A stretch of 34,036 bases of DNA from a virus. The translations under genes were made by a program, and so were the position numbers. Below are positions 20,601 to 26,000 of this stretch, in pieces. The stretch lies in IMG/VR virus record IMGVR_UViG_3300035145_002906, positions 1-34,036 of that record; one strand, written 5' to 3'. Positions within the stretch are counted from its first letter, which is position 1. Every line of letters starts with the position of its first letter. The notes beneath the pieces are model-generated. The model saw nothing but the letters and a program-made list of their open reading frames with translations, was not told the DNA's origin and ran no database searches.

Positions 20601-22511
20601 ACCAGCATTTCCGACAGTAATAGTTTTAATTTCACCATTCACTAAATGAGCATCTTGAGCAATTGATGCTGTAGCATCAAAACCATAAGTTACTTCAAGA
20701 TCATGATCTGTAGTATAGTTTTGACCACCGTTAACAACAGAAATTGAAGTTACTCTGCCATCAACTACTTTAGCACTGAACGTTGCTCCATTGCCAGTTG
20801 GATTTGCTATCCTAAACAATGGTTGAATATCTTCTTCAAATCCAATACCATTCTCTAAAATACTAACATTTTCAATTCCACCAAAAGAAATTTCTTCATA
20901 GTCTTGTGGACTAAACGCTTCAACACCATTAATAAACAATCCCACAGGAAGATTGCCTGTGAATTCTTCTCTGGTACTTTTTTCCGATTCTAATGGAATT
21001 GATTTTAAAATATGCTGATTTCTGATATCAAATCCAACGCCACCGAAAGCACCGATTGGATGTCTAGGTAAACCAGCACTAGTTACATAAGCATAATTAT
21101 TATCTTTAAATACCGAGAATGTTTCGGTGGGAATGTTCTCAACAGCAGCATTAACTTGAATATCAGAACTGGAAGATAATCTCCCTACTTCATTTAATTG
21201 CCAACTAGTAAATTGTACTCTGGAGTCGGTTGCACCGTCAGCAGAAAGTTTAATTTTTTCCCCATCTTCAAAATAATTTGAACCATCTTTAATATCTACT
21301 TCTGAGAGTAGTCCAAGCACTCTCATTCTAATTTTATCACTCTCTTCTCCCCTTCCAGGAGGATATCCAAAAATAAATTCTGTCGTTCTTACATCAGCAT
21401 TTGTGGAATGTACTGTAGCATTAGTGCCATAAGTACCCCTACCACAATCAATAAATTGATTGATAGTTTTTGTTCTATATGTGATAACTTCACCATCAAT
21501 TTCAATAATGCCATTTACTGCAGGAAAACTAAGTGTGCTATCAACAGTAACTACTGTGTCTGTAGCAGAAATATTCCTTCTCAGTATGGTTGTATTTGGA
21601 ATTGAAAATGGTTGAGACTCAAGAACGTTTAATCTGAGCTCATAAATGTTTTTGGATCCAGAAGCATAATTAGAAATATTATTGACAAGTAAATCATCAA
21701 TAATTGCCTGAGTTTGAATTACTCCTGTGGCATCTGTTTGTCTAATCTGGGCACCAATTAAGTCATAAGGATTTCCCTGGATTTCTTCTACCTTAATAAT
21801 ATCATCAACAGTCCAGTCAGAGTAAGAAGATTTAATAACTCTATCTTTTGGATAGCGAATAGTAACTTCTTCATCAAATAGTGCCCTGAAAAGAAACTGA
21901 ACTGAAAGATCTGTTCCTTTATAACTATAAAAATCTTTGATATTTCTAATCAGTGTATCTTTACCAATCTGATCAGAAATATTCTCGTGTGGGAATCCAG
22001 CAAGATACTGTTCCTCATAGTTCTTCAATATGAAGAAGAGAATCAAGTTTGAATAATTTAATACAGCAGCACCTGTAGCATGACTTTGAGCATTGCTGGT
22101 TCTGACTGTAGTTTTTTGATTATCAAATTTCGTGGTCGCAGTAAATCCTCTCTTACACCCAGTAAGAGTTCGTGTAGAAATATTTACGGTCTCATATTGA
22201 ATAATCTCACTACCAATTCCAATAATGCCACCATCGGTAGAAAGACCATCAATCTTATCCACTACAATAGAAGTAGCAGATTCATCAATAGCAGTTTGTA
22301 AAATATAACGTCTAACTAAGTTAAATTTTTGGAGATTATCAACATTTTTATACTCTAAGAAATTATTCTGGATATCTAAAATGCCACCAGAAACTTCTAA
22401 TGACTTATAATACTCTTCAAAGAATTTTACAAAAGTAGGAAACTCTTCAGCAACAAAAGATGGTAACTGCTGATCAACTAAATCTGATATTGTTAACTTA
22501 TTAAAATTCAT
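11607..22511 (-). CDS. Giant gp7-like baseplate wedge protein with YHYH and hydrolase-like domains, 3634 aa
   Basis: The gene lies between gp6 and gp8, where T4 has gene 7 (1032 residues), so a baseplate-wedge role is inferred from synteny. The N-terminus (LTISDLVDQQLPSFVAEEF, then helices to about residue 70) probably anchors it. Visible modules: four 'RG' units with centres near residues 119, 356, 1437 and 3612; 'GGxxY' beta repeats near 575-690, 1685-1770 and 3350-3405; a YHYH-family domain at about 785-900 (WAYDGNPIYGPYGY, LDFSNGRFCKTPEYPEGRYC); an alpha/beta-hydrolase-like segment at about 1107-1310 (GHSQGG, Ser1252); three helical repeats at 2176-3007 with 'CKRD(I/L)GL'; three 'TCxxD' units at about 2590-2780; and a C-terminal beta domain. 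gp6 ends one base before its ATG, so translation is probably coupled. It fills 32 percent of the window. Enzymatic activity is uncertain. Confidence 0.8.
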   Translation of the reverse strand: MNFNKLTISDLVDQQLPSFVAEEFPTFVKFFEEYYKSLEVSGGILDIQNNFLEYKNVDNLQKFNLVRRYILQTAIDESATSIVVDKIDGLSTDGGIIGIGSEIIQYETVNISTRTLTGCKRGFTATTKFDNQKTTVRTSNAQSHATGAAVLNYSNLILFFILKNYEEQYLAGFPHENISDQIGKDTLIRNIKDFYSYKGTDLSVQFLFRALFDEEVTIRYPKDRVIKSSYSDWTVDDIIKVEEIQGNPYDLIGAQIRQTDATGVIQTQAIIDDLLVNNISNYASGSKNIYELRLNVLESQPFSIPNTTILRRNISATDTVVTVDSTLSFPAVNGIIEIDGEVITYRTKTINQFIDCGRGTYGTNATVHSTNADVRTTEFIFGYPPGRGEESDKIRMRVLGLLSEVDIKDGSNYFEDGEKIKLSADGATDSRVQFTSWQLNEVGRLSSSSDIQVNAAVENIPTETFSVFKDNNYAYVTSAGLPRHPIGAFGGVGFDIRNQHILKSIPLESEKSTREEFTGNLPVGLFINGVEAFSPQDYEEISFGGIENVSILENGIGFEEDIQPLFRIANPTGNGATFSAKVVDGRVTSISVVNGGQNYTTDHDLEVTYGFDATASIAQDAHLVNGEIKTITVGNAGQDYVATPSVEITDLSGRGKGAFAIAEVTNNQVTGITVLNGGTDYTDRSQIRVRIVSKGTGVFARANVKKWAFDRVFKTKNAPAANGNFAAAPVVRSDTGNGYLYPSRNAAYGLQYGYPSNPRILRHDLQDNVLGVNTNYAEKPSGFTHSPILGWAYDGNPIYGPYGYSNPVDATSGVVRQTSSYILKTTADATRPSTTKYPLGAFVEDYQFTQGSGSLDFSNGRFCKTPEYPEGRYCYFLTVDSNGAGVYPYILGRSFYSVPAKNNFNLEFDQKNDNNIPLIARRIRTSNTPTRGFDASLVVGDVARGSIDKFTVVESGNTFKNTDYLYINNDDTEGSRAFGRVSEVKGKSVPRVSYKVAADPNSSEGSSKYYEIGLESWTSTHNAPILFTQALNDPTGASNQASWLRDYINSVKAISANATVSVTTIPGPDNRSLSHAAFTIDQTLQAAIRSAVGSTNPAGTITNEQYTIVPADGETHTIDGTSYPVMGKLYVPTGLAASSIDVVVVFHGTVTDDGVTTIQDASETSLTQFINSSGVNVRDKIVFSVAYPQDHISNTLQYNLPGVGEQQSDFLMGDNLPYARAAVGWVKNSLNAYITAQGGSKTIDDVYLFGHSQGGKLVSKMNTLETGIAGVVANAPGPIQFDQTCSADGSNTSCSKVAAIHGVPGQSVPVTNGIPTAPWPINVSAPQYANTTYDVTVETSEPHNLSNEDQVTLTLDVQAVSITKTFNVRVSDYQTITYTKPSVTTTLVADVAFNASVINIDTPDAANFRLNDYIKINDEILKITAIDTSTGQLTVDRNQFNTPLRLHASTNTVSLHIPDDAPDYRLTVGGSVSAAGIAGVIYAINKEKSTIDVRVTSGTISSGTTILDNSTSTGRQIIISSVSGKSVYWEIDPTGTGNYYVRDFQFRLIRGTKYVFDLSDGTNLNHNLVFSEDSANVNTLSNVSYIGTPGTPGATATIEKAALLNFDVSRVYYYDEARTVLNNNKFFSVLLLPAGTQTVNVVNPTKFKFTAPFQPEVPEWLNLISYKTTSKTAIGEISSVSTIDGGEGYKKLPKIEGITHSLLDDLRTEITLVGGAISNVKVVNGGSRYSSHTKLFVNSQTGSGAKLTPTIVNEKITSITIDAPGTGYSSSDTILAVDTNAKIYAEGENIGKIRTVRFNNSGSQFTPDRTLSKSLLFNKKVIVKGLVDDGYKLAEVVTTSGGFEAKVDEISLISTGIYLLNLSVVAGELKANDVLTGQINQRTSTVTYVTNPDIVGVVKAFIAKVGFFDSDLGKISSSSQKITDSNYFQDFSYVIRSTKGLSDYKQYVDETTHPLGFKLFGEVAIENDVDFDDTVTGLPFSIGLGEDPTANEVIIQLPDINVESDIVFKKYELSTINTVNIKAYGGSGAARLNFLDNQIEATKMADLSGSFDGARATFTLSTNDGNFPTDTSNTSVLLALNEIFQEPYQTMDITGISYDAGMMTVTTDGDHGFAVTVTGSTYPDQKYVHISGVANSVANVNFNDKFEIYDVPSSNTFRATINNPNGTLTNNDPAVCADVQSTIDNLTTILTYYTANPSATRPIVNEGIWTDPTKGPVSANRHRDGANLISANKFEIIDRANAEISLQHPDFYYPNDPQTNGYSRYRDAYRLIMTNRKELIDRGAAHIAVEHPDFVYPGDPTTASDYRFKDAYRLIQQNRQEIIDNAWTTMQAGSNTADPAVETKCKRDIGLFIDYTSLDLVNGGNEYARKFALQYFDDQGNPLTNGLVGEELASNDAFNAAKDNMILAFTNQLTVTDTTITPDPATGSNTHAASCANVTSAITTLTGIVTAAIAAGSTAGLPTETIGSDRTGEAKCKRDLGLFVDAMALDVHTGGNVYARKFLKQYFNAAGTSFTTNGLDGEILESITAFNKVRDLMKEAIVNQLLAKDLTITAANANYWGSAVGTPTNVTYDANTGISVITIANHGLSNGDDVVIKSNGITMTCSMDGNVAEKSYPRLADGNHEQSLAVSNVTTDTFEINVGTSPRVNHQVSSATYDPVSGDVTMDIGTHSLRAGTSIKLRDECLTFTCSLDNHQTQHSYPKTTILSETIETADYDPVNGVLTVTVENHGWENGDFIKFDDNSVVFTCARDGNQSEHSYPRPGQDPYAGKWIPIYDVYYDTFKVKVGVSSDTSAHTFVRATENGLKKKKDKTYDTAVPIVTKTATTITINVGSSTDTSTHTFVSALSDAVISGGDYSHTFVRAATDAIVRPVVNSPVANNSNGACADVQSNIDNLVSIVTTYLNQGSLVSPLALPIESMRVPSFGEGKCKRDIGLIVDAIIADMRSGGNSNILDATERYINGASLLTNGIAGELAESTTAFNKARDMAKLAIANQLYSKDFTILPDFLSTSGTLDSSDVTNALLTEGQYAYSNSDITFYEKPKEGTTFYSKFFKFVDSADDARYSYKIKDILFDGTSTRYDLLKKNGTNVVTEPDENLLVFVDGVMQLYGESYTIDRSVNPNQIVFTKPIARDRHFFGFTFSKYKILNNFSHLLDNNRKSFELQFGDDNIIPPDIHQILVLLDGVPQREGEAFTIVDNVLTFAEAPQTGKNCHCLYFYGKTFDKTISIWNGNVFEDLEYIGNNSPDGCRYQNKVANTGDIIFPGDLIKIDGETPKEIIRIDNKALENTDNLLYTAFVYTDNSYIRGKNAVANAVITGVPVSGGNTVGIENTVGVSGTYGIPTVFEYQVTGAQITNAGLEYDVAPEVIFKTTCDNPGVGAKGYAEITNGKVTNVVITDGGSGYNAAPEIIFAKKYEIIRPHTPLFAKKDIIIDYTAIGGNAGLGLGVSNESEVEDILPLVVSQISAERTIHVQTQLHNADRTNEPGLAYNLNTFDQLKFQFEPIQLNDPLANYLGTGVTIEHMTRYAPNITIGDFTTHAGVAYGSAGGVIINLPLDAYVSYGLTLNGAINDAVTTVTVTGNVANFPPAGYLEFGDETMEYTSISGQDFTVVRGVKSTTASAHADGDYLRLAWRG
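13494..13856 (-). repeat. Helical 'CADV...CKRDIGL' repeat, copy 3
   Basis: This encodes residues 2886-3006 of the gp7-like protein. It starts CADVQSNIDNL, has CKRDIGLIVDA 44 residues later, then GGN, LLTNGIAGELAES, AFNKARD and ANQLYSKDFTI. The same landmarks in the same order occur in copies 1 and 2, with about 120 residues per unit. Part of the DNA is identical to copy 1 (22 bases at 13707-13728). Confidence 0.8.
14112..14834 (-). repeat. Three 'TCxxD...YPR' beta units in the gp7-like protein
   Basis: Residues about 2560-2800 hold three related units with cores MTCSMDGNVAEKSYPRL (Cys2605), FTCSLDNHQTQHSYPKT (Cys2690) and FTCARDGNQSEHSYPRP (Cys2749). Each is preceded by 'YDxxxGxxTxxxxxHGLxxGD' style sequence. 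The spacing is uneven (85 and 59 residues). They sit between helical repeats 2 and 3. Confidence 0.75.
14850..15209 (-). repeat. Helical 'CANV...CKRDLGL' repeat, copy 2
   Basis: This encodes residues 2435-2554 of the gp7-like protein. CANVTSAITTL is followed 41 residues later by CKRDLGLFVDA, then GGNVYARKFLKQYF, TNGLDGEILES, AFNKVRD and VNQLLAKDLTI. It has the same architecture as the other two copies and lies directly after copy 1. Confidence 0.8.
15246..15986 (-). repeat. Helical repeat, copy 1, interrupted by an 'HPDF' tandem insert
   Basis: This encodes residues 2176-2422 of the gp7-like protein. CADVQSTIDNL and CKRDIGLFIDY are 169 residues apart, instead of 41-44 in the other copies. 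The extra stretch holds helical units of about 43 residues: two full ones with 'HPDFxYPxDP' (His2248 and His2291) and 'RxxDAYRLIxxNRxEIIDxA', plus a preceding partial unit (ISANKFEIIDRANAEISLQ). The insert therefore expands an otherwise regular repeat. Confidence 0.8.
18582..19193 (-). other. Alpha/beta-hydrolase-like domain inside the gp7-like protein
   Basis: This segment covers residues about 1107-1310. It has the order expected of an esterase core: a beta strand ending IDVVVVFHGT (residues 1140-1149, with a His-Gly like an oxyanion-hole loop), KIVFSVAYPQ (1180-1189), and YLFGHSQGGKLVSKM (1247-1261), a textbook nucleophile elbow with Ser1252. Downstream comes KVAAIHGVPGQSVPV (1296-1310), which resembles the 'HGxxDxxVP' motif of PHB-depolymerase-like esterases except that the usual Asp position is Gly1305. 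No obvious final catalytic His follows before beta-structural sequence resumes. The fold call is fairly confident; activity is doubtful. Confidence 0.65.
19800..20165 (-). other. YHYH-type domain inside the gp7-like protein
   Basis: Residues about 783-904 contain HSPILGWAYDGNPIYGPYGY and, 50 residues on, LDFSNGRFCKTPEYPEGRYC then YFLT. These match the YHYH domain family pattern ('GYA.DGfPIYGPyGy', 'LDe.NGrf..TPEYP.GtYhY') as I remember it. The signature YHYH is here RYCYFL, so the second and fourth aromatic or His positions differ. YHYH domains occur in secreted bacterial proteins and in phage structural proteins; their function is unclear. Confidence 0.65.
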
Positions 22512-22512
22512 T

Positions 22513-24363
22513 TTACGCTACTTCTTGGAATACTTGGAAAGTACTATTTTCTAATGAGAGGTTCAAATATACCTCTCTAACTGCAAAGATATCGTCATTT
22601 TTTGGAGTTGCAGTAATGTAGATATTATTATCGGCATCACTTCCACTTGTAATTTGAATGGAATTTAAAGTTACATCACCTTTATCAAAATTGACGATTC
22701 CAGCATCATCAATTAAAATTTTCTTTTCGGCAGTAACTGGATCAATACTATATATTCTTATTGTTCCTGACTCATTATTCTCAAGATAAGCATCTTCATC
22801 AAACCCACTAATTCTAAATTTAGTGCTGGTAATAGTAGTTGTTCCATCACAGTATGATCTAAATGGATTTACATAACAAAGAAGATATTGTGCCTTGGTG
22901 TTAAGTGCTGGAACTAATTTTTTTCTTAAACGGAACACAGTATTATTACCAGTAATAGATTCCTGAGCAGAATCAATAACTGTAGTCACTTTACTCTTTC
23001 TAATAATACCACCAAACTTACTAAGGTTATTAGTTTCGTTATATTCATTAAGATTAGAAATAATTAAATTCCTGATTTGCTCAGGAATCAAATTTGTCTG
23101 TGTTTGGTTATAATAAACCTTAGCTCCCACTAAAACATCAACAATAGATGGATCTACGATAACTGGTGTTACGGATGCAACTGTAAATTTCCTTAATTTT
23201 GTTAAAATGTCATTTTTCGTAGAATTACTCAAAAGATCACTATATTTTGGTTTAATAGCAATCTTGACACGACCATATTCTGGTGGTTCTTCGGTTTCGC
23301 CACCATAAACAATAATATCAGCAATAGCAGAGTATAATCTCTGAGTAATAACCTTATAATCCTCTAATGTTACTGCTCTGTTCTGTGCAGAGTAGAATTT
23401 TGGCGCATTTGCCTTAATTAGTTCATCAGATTCAATATCATCACCACCACTGCTACTTGATTTTACAGTTACATTGATTCCATTTAAAATTCTGGAACTA
23501 TTTTCATCATAAATCTCTCCAGAGAAAACAAAATTCTGAATATTGTTACCATTCTGTCCAGATGATGTCAAATATGAAACTTCAATGACCTGACCATCCT
23601 CTAATTCCTTCCCTAAGACTCCATCACCAAAAATTAATTCGTATCTACTATCATCAATCTCTTGAACAAAGAAAATTGGATCATTTGCCGATACATCTAA
23701 GATATTTGATACTTTTTCAAATTTAGTCAGTGATGATGAGTTAGCATTCTCCCTAACATTGACTCTAATAGTCTCTGCATCAAGATTTGCTGTTGGGATA
23801 ACGAATTTTTGATTTGGAATTGTATCATCTACAACAAAATTGAAGGTTAAATAAACACCTTCAATAACTCTCAAATTATCACTTCCTTCTTGATTACTAA
23901 CTAGGCAAATATTATTTTCAATGGGACTTACAACATCTTCAAGCACTGAAAATTGATAAGTTTCACTTCTATTTTCTGGATTTGATGCAATAAAGCAATT
24001 TCCTTTCTTCAAAGTAAGAAATTTTGGCACCAATCTTTGGTCAACTGCAGCAACTGCCGTAAAATCAACCTTAAGTTCAACGTGTGCAGTGGATGAAGTC
24101 TTTGATTTAGCAGTATATCCTAGTTGTTTTGCAATTCTTACAATATTATCTCTTAATGAGGCAGAAGGCAAAAAACTTTCATTGACTGCCATCGTTGTGT
24201 TGAAGGCAGTATAATAAGTATTGTACGCCAAAAGATCAACCACTGCTGAGAGGGTTGATCCTTCAAAATCATAATCAGTAAAATCTGTATTACGCCTTAA
24301 GTATTCAACCAGAGCAGATCTGATATCAGCGTAATCTAGAGAACTAACTTGTGCGAATGCCAT
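22513..24363 (-). CDS. 6: Baseplate wedge protein gp6
   Basis: This is the T4 gp6-type wedge subunit of the baseplate J-like superfamily, 616 residues against 660 in T4 gp6. Landmarks are an N-terminal helical segment with FEGSTLSAVVDLLAYNTYY (33-51) and NESFLPSASLRDNIVRIAKQ (61-80), a central YELIFGDGVLGKEL (241-254), and AVTLEDYKVITQRL (330-343) followed by IVYGGE (351-356). These are the typical 'AVT..DY' and 'v.v.GGE' motifs of the J-like core. gp6 dimers form the inner ring that ties the baseplate wedges together. The ATG lies 3 bases after the gp25 stop, and the stop lies 1 base before the gp7-like ATG, so all three are probably translated from one late transcript. No truncation is seen. 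Confidence 0.93.
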   Translation of the reverse strand: MAFAQVSSLDYADIRSALVEYLRRNTDFTDYDFEGSTLSAVVDLLAYNTYYTAFNTTMAVNESFLPSASLRDNIVRIAKQLGYTAKSKTSSTAHVELKVDFTAVAAVDQRLVPKFLTLKKGNCFIASNPENRSETYQFSVLEDVVSPIENNICLVSNQEGSDNLRVIEGVYLTFNFVVDDTIPNQKFVIPTANLDAETIRVNVRENANSSSLTKFEKVSNILDVSANDPIFFVQEIDDSRYELIFGDGVLGKELEDGQVIEVSYLTSSGQNGNNIQNFVFSGEIYDENSSRILNGINVTVKSSSSGGDDIESDELIKANAPKFYSAQNRAVTLEDYKVITQRLYSAIADIIVYGGETEEPPEYGRVKIAIKPKYSDLLSNSTKNDILTKLRKFTVASVTPVIVDPSIVDVLVGAKVYYNQTQTNLIPEQIRNLIISNLNEYNETNNLSKFGGIIRKSKVTTVIDSAQESITGNNTVFRLRKKLVPALNTKAQYLLCYVNPFRSYCDGTTTITSTKFRISGFDEDAYLENNESGTIRIYSIDPVTAEKKILIDDAGIVNFDKGDVTLNSIQITSGSDADNNIYITATPKNDDIFAVREVYLNLSLENSTFQVFQEVA

Positions 24364-24366
24364 GGA

Positions 24367-24771
24367 TTATAACTTTGATGAAGACGTTAACGTTAATGAA
24401 GTTGTGAATACTTTTGGATCAGTATCAGGAATTGTGTAGACGATTTGAATATCATATGAGTTTTCTTCATAATTCAGGTCTACCAACACTTCTAATAAGT
24501 TAACTCTGGGTTCATAGGTACTAATTAAATTATTTACCTCAGACTTCAGAGCTCCAGCGGTGGCAAAATCAAATGGTTCAAATAACAGATCAGGAATTCC
24601 ACTACCAAATGTTGGGTTGAAAAACTTCTCGCCCTTTCTATACGAAAATAAGTTAAGGAGAGACCTCTTAATTGCATTCTCATCTTTAAGAATGTTGAGA
24701 TCTTTCCTTAACGGGTTGATTTTGAATGTAAAACTCAAGTCCCTATAGGATCTTGACGGATTCAACGCCAT
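24367..24771 (-). CDS. 25: Baseplate wedge protein gp25
   Basis: This is the GPW/gp25 family wedge component, 134 residues (T4 gp25 has 132). The hallmark is residues 47-67, GEKFFNPTFGSGIPDLLFEPF, matching the 'GE....P.fGsgl..llfep' core of this family, which contacts the sheath and gp6. The N-terminus has RSYRDLSFTFKINPLRKDL, also typical. It is the first gene of the gp25-gp6-gp7-like run and has a TATAAATA late-promoter motif 21-28 bases before its ATG. There is no strong Shine-Dalgarno. The start is clear because the ATG precedes the conserved N-terminus and the upstream sequence is the promoter. Confidence 0.94.
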   Translation of the reverse strand: MALNPSRSYRDLSFTFKINPLRKDLNILKDENAIKRSLLNLFSYRKGEKFFNPTFGSGIPDLLFEPFDFATAGALKSEVNNLISTYEPRVNLLEVLVDLNYEENSYDIQIVYTIPDTDPKVFTTSLTLTSSSKL

Positions 24772-24791
24772 TTGGTAGTAGTTTTTTCAAT

Positions 24792-24799
24792 TATTTATA
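24792..24799 (-). promoter_or_regulatory. T4-type late promoter TATAAATA before gp25
   Basis: An exact TATAAATA on the minus strand lies in the 33-base gap between the downstream 2OG oxygenase gene of the cassette and gp25, 21-28 bases before the gp25 ATG. It would start a late transcript carrying gp25, gp6 and the gp7-like giant. It is identical to the motif before gp8. Function is inferred from the match to the T4 late element and from position. Confidence 0.65.
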
Positions 24800-24804
24800 G
24801 AGGA

Positions 24805-25407
24805 TTATTGCATGTGTATCTTTAAATTGAAGGCAAAGGAGATTCTAGATCTATCTGTAGTATTTGTACTCACTTTATGAAGTGTGTTTGCAGGAAACAA
24901 AACCATTTGACCTGGAATAGGATTAATTCTATAATTGCCACCAAAATTATATCTCATCAAAATTTCTGGACGAACATTTTCATGCCACATATATTGTGAA
25001 TATTGAAGATCATTTTGAAATTCTAGATTGCCTGATCCTGGTCTAATGTCAATCCATAGACAACCTGCAATATCCGAATATGGATGGCAATGCCACTCAT
25101 TCATACAATCTTTATTATTGACATTCAACCAACAATTTAAAAGTTCAATTTTAACATTATCTTTAAATATATCTCCTAACGCTCGGTTTGAGTGAGTCAA
25201 TGTAAACTCAGCATACCTTTTAAAATTATTTCTTTTATGAATATTTGACTCGGACTGCCAACCTCCCAAATTTGACTTCATTACACCATCAGTTTCTGAC
25301 ATTTCATGATAAGTATATTCCATAAAAGATTTTTTAATGGAATCAAACTCAGGTTTTGTATTGTGTCTAATGAGTAAAGTTGGAAAAATTGGTATAATGT
25401 CAGTCAT
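24805..25407 (-). CDS. Putative 2OG-Fe(II) oxygenase, 200 aa
   Basis: This is a likely iron- and 2-oxoglutarate-dependent dioxygenase of the phage-rich family Pfam calls 2OG-FeII_Oxy_5. Residues 92-117 have CWLNVNNKDCMNEWHCHPYSDIAGC, fitting the family pattern 'sWiN....n..H.Hp.s.lsG'. FPANTLHKVSTNTTDRSRISFAFN (171-194) gives the distal His177 and the Arg that binds 2-oxoglutarate (Arg186 or Arg188). His106 and His108 replace the more usual H-x-D as candidate metal ligands, with His177. The substrate is unknown; family members hydroxylate proteins or small molecules. It shares KSNLxG and the overall plan with the other oxygenase at 25997-26599, so the two look like distant paralogues. Its ATG lies within the last codons of a 44-residue gene (8-base overlap). 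Confidence 0.72.
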   Translation of the reverse strand: MTDIIPIFPTLLIRHNTKPEFDSIKKSFMEYTYHEMSETDGVMKSNLGGWQSESNIHKRNNFKRYAEFTLTHSNRALGDIFKDNVKIELLNCWLNVNNKDCMNEWHCHPYSDIAGCLWIDIRPGSGNLEFQNDLQYSQYMWHENVRPEILMRYNFGGNYRINPIPGQMVLFPANTLHKVSTNTTDRSRISFAFNLKIHMQ

Positions 25408-25534
25408 CTGCTTTTTTGCGTTCAGTATTTTTTTGTTTTGCTTTTTTTAGCAGTCTATCAGAGTCAATTTGAGTGATTAGAGTCATCCCAGACTTAATGA
25501 AGTCCTTACTTTTGTCGGTTGGTGAGTTTCCCAT
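25400..25534 (-). CDS. Small lysine-rich hypothetical protein, 44 aa
   Basis: This short gene reads from an ATG at 25532-25534 to TGA at 25400-25402. The protein starts MGNSPTDKSKDFIKSGMTL and ends in a charged helix (LLKKAKQKNTERKKADD). It overlaps the end of the 164-residue gene by 29 bases and the start of the oxygenase by 8 bases, filling what would otherwise be a gap. That is the main reason to believe it. No clear Shine-Dalgarno and no known family are visible. It could be a basic accessory peptide, or simply a translational bridge. Confidence 0.5.
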   Translation of the reverse strand: MGNSPTDKSKDFIKSGMTLITQIDSDRLLKKAKQKNTERKKADD

Positions 25535-26000
25535 CGGTTCTTTGTGTAGTTTTTACAATTTCGTAGTCATCTCCAAGGATTTCTTGCATCATTGCATCGT
25601 TCCAATGTGCATAATATCCAGATTTTGCTAAAATTTCACGATGTTGACGCAATTTTACCTTTGATTGACACAACATTAAGTTGTACTTGCCATTATTTGT
25701 CTGAATTCCATTAAGAAAAGTGTGATAATTAGCGCAATCTTCCAAAAATATGAATTCTGGGTAGATTGTGTTGTAAATTTCACACCACATTTGGATAGCA
25801 TCAGCATCAAGATAGTCTTCAACGACAAAAATGACGACATCACACCCCTTAATAGGCATGATATCGTCAATCGGCGCTTCTATGACCTCATATGTTGCGG
25901 AGTTAGAGTAAGGACAGATTGCAAAATTACCTAATTCAGGACGAACTTCGGAAATTTTAGCAATCCATTCTTTAATATGCTCTTCAACTTGCGATTTCAT
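25506..26000 (-). CDS. Hypothetical protein between two oxygenases, 164 aa
   Basis: No family is recognised with confidence. The protein looks soluble and alpha/beta. It has an N-terminal helix (EEHIKEWIAKISEVRPEL), then FAICPYSNSATYEVI (residues 27-41), a strand CDVVIFVVEDYLD (54-66), a helical segment with MWCEIYNTIYPEF, and a C-terminal part with LRQHREILAKSGYYAHWND (118-136). The 'LG.faICPYs..a' start faintly recalls the 'lnLCPFAk' start of DUF1415-type proteins, but this is only a hint. The ATG overlaps the stop of the preceding oxygenase (ATGA), so the two are translationally coupled and may act together. Cys at 30, 54, 75, 89 and 111 and several His residues could bind a metal, although no fixed motif is seen. 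Confidence 0.7.
   Translation of the reverse strand: MKSQVEEHIKEWIAKISEVRPELGNFAICPYSNSATYEVIEAPIDDIMPIKGCDVVIFVVEDYLDADAIQMWCEIYNTIYPEFIFLEDCANYHTFLNGIQTNNGKYNLMLCQSKVKLRQHREILAKSGYYAHWNDAMMQEILGDDYEIVKTTQRTDGKLTNRQK

Noticed and set aside
11898-21605. Many plus-strand frames of 60-150 codons opposite the gp7-like gene
   Set aside because: All lie antisense to one long conserved gene and have compositions expected from its complement. No plus-strand ribosome binding sites or promoter pairs were seen.
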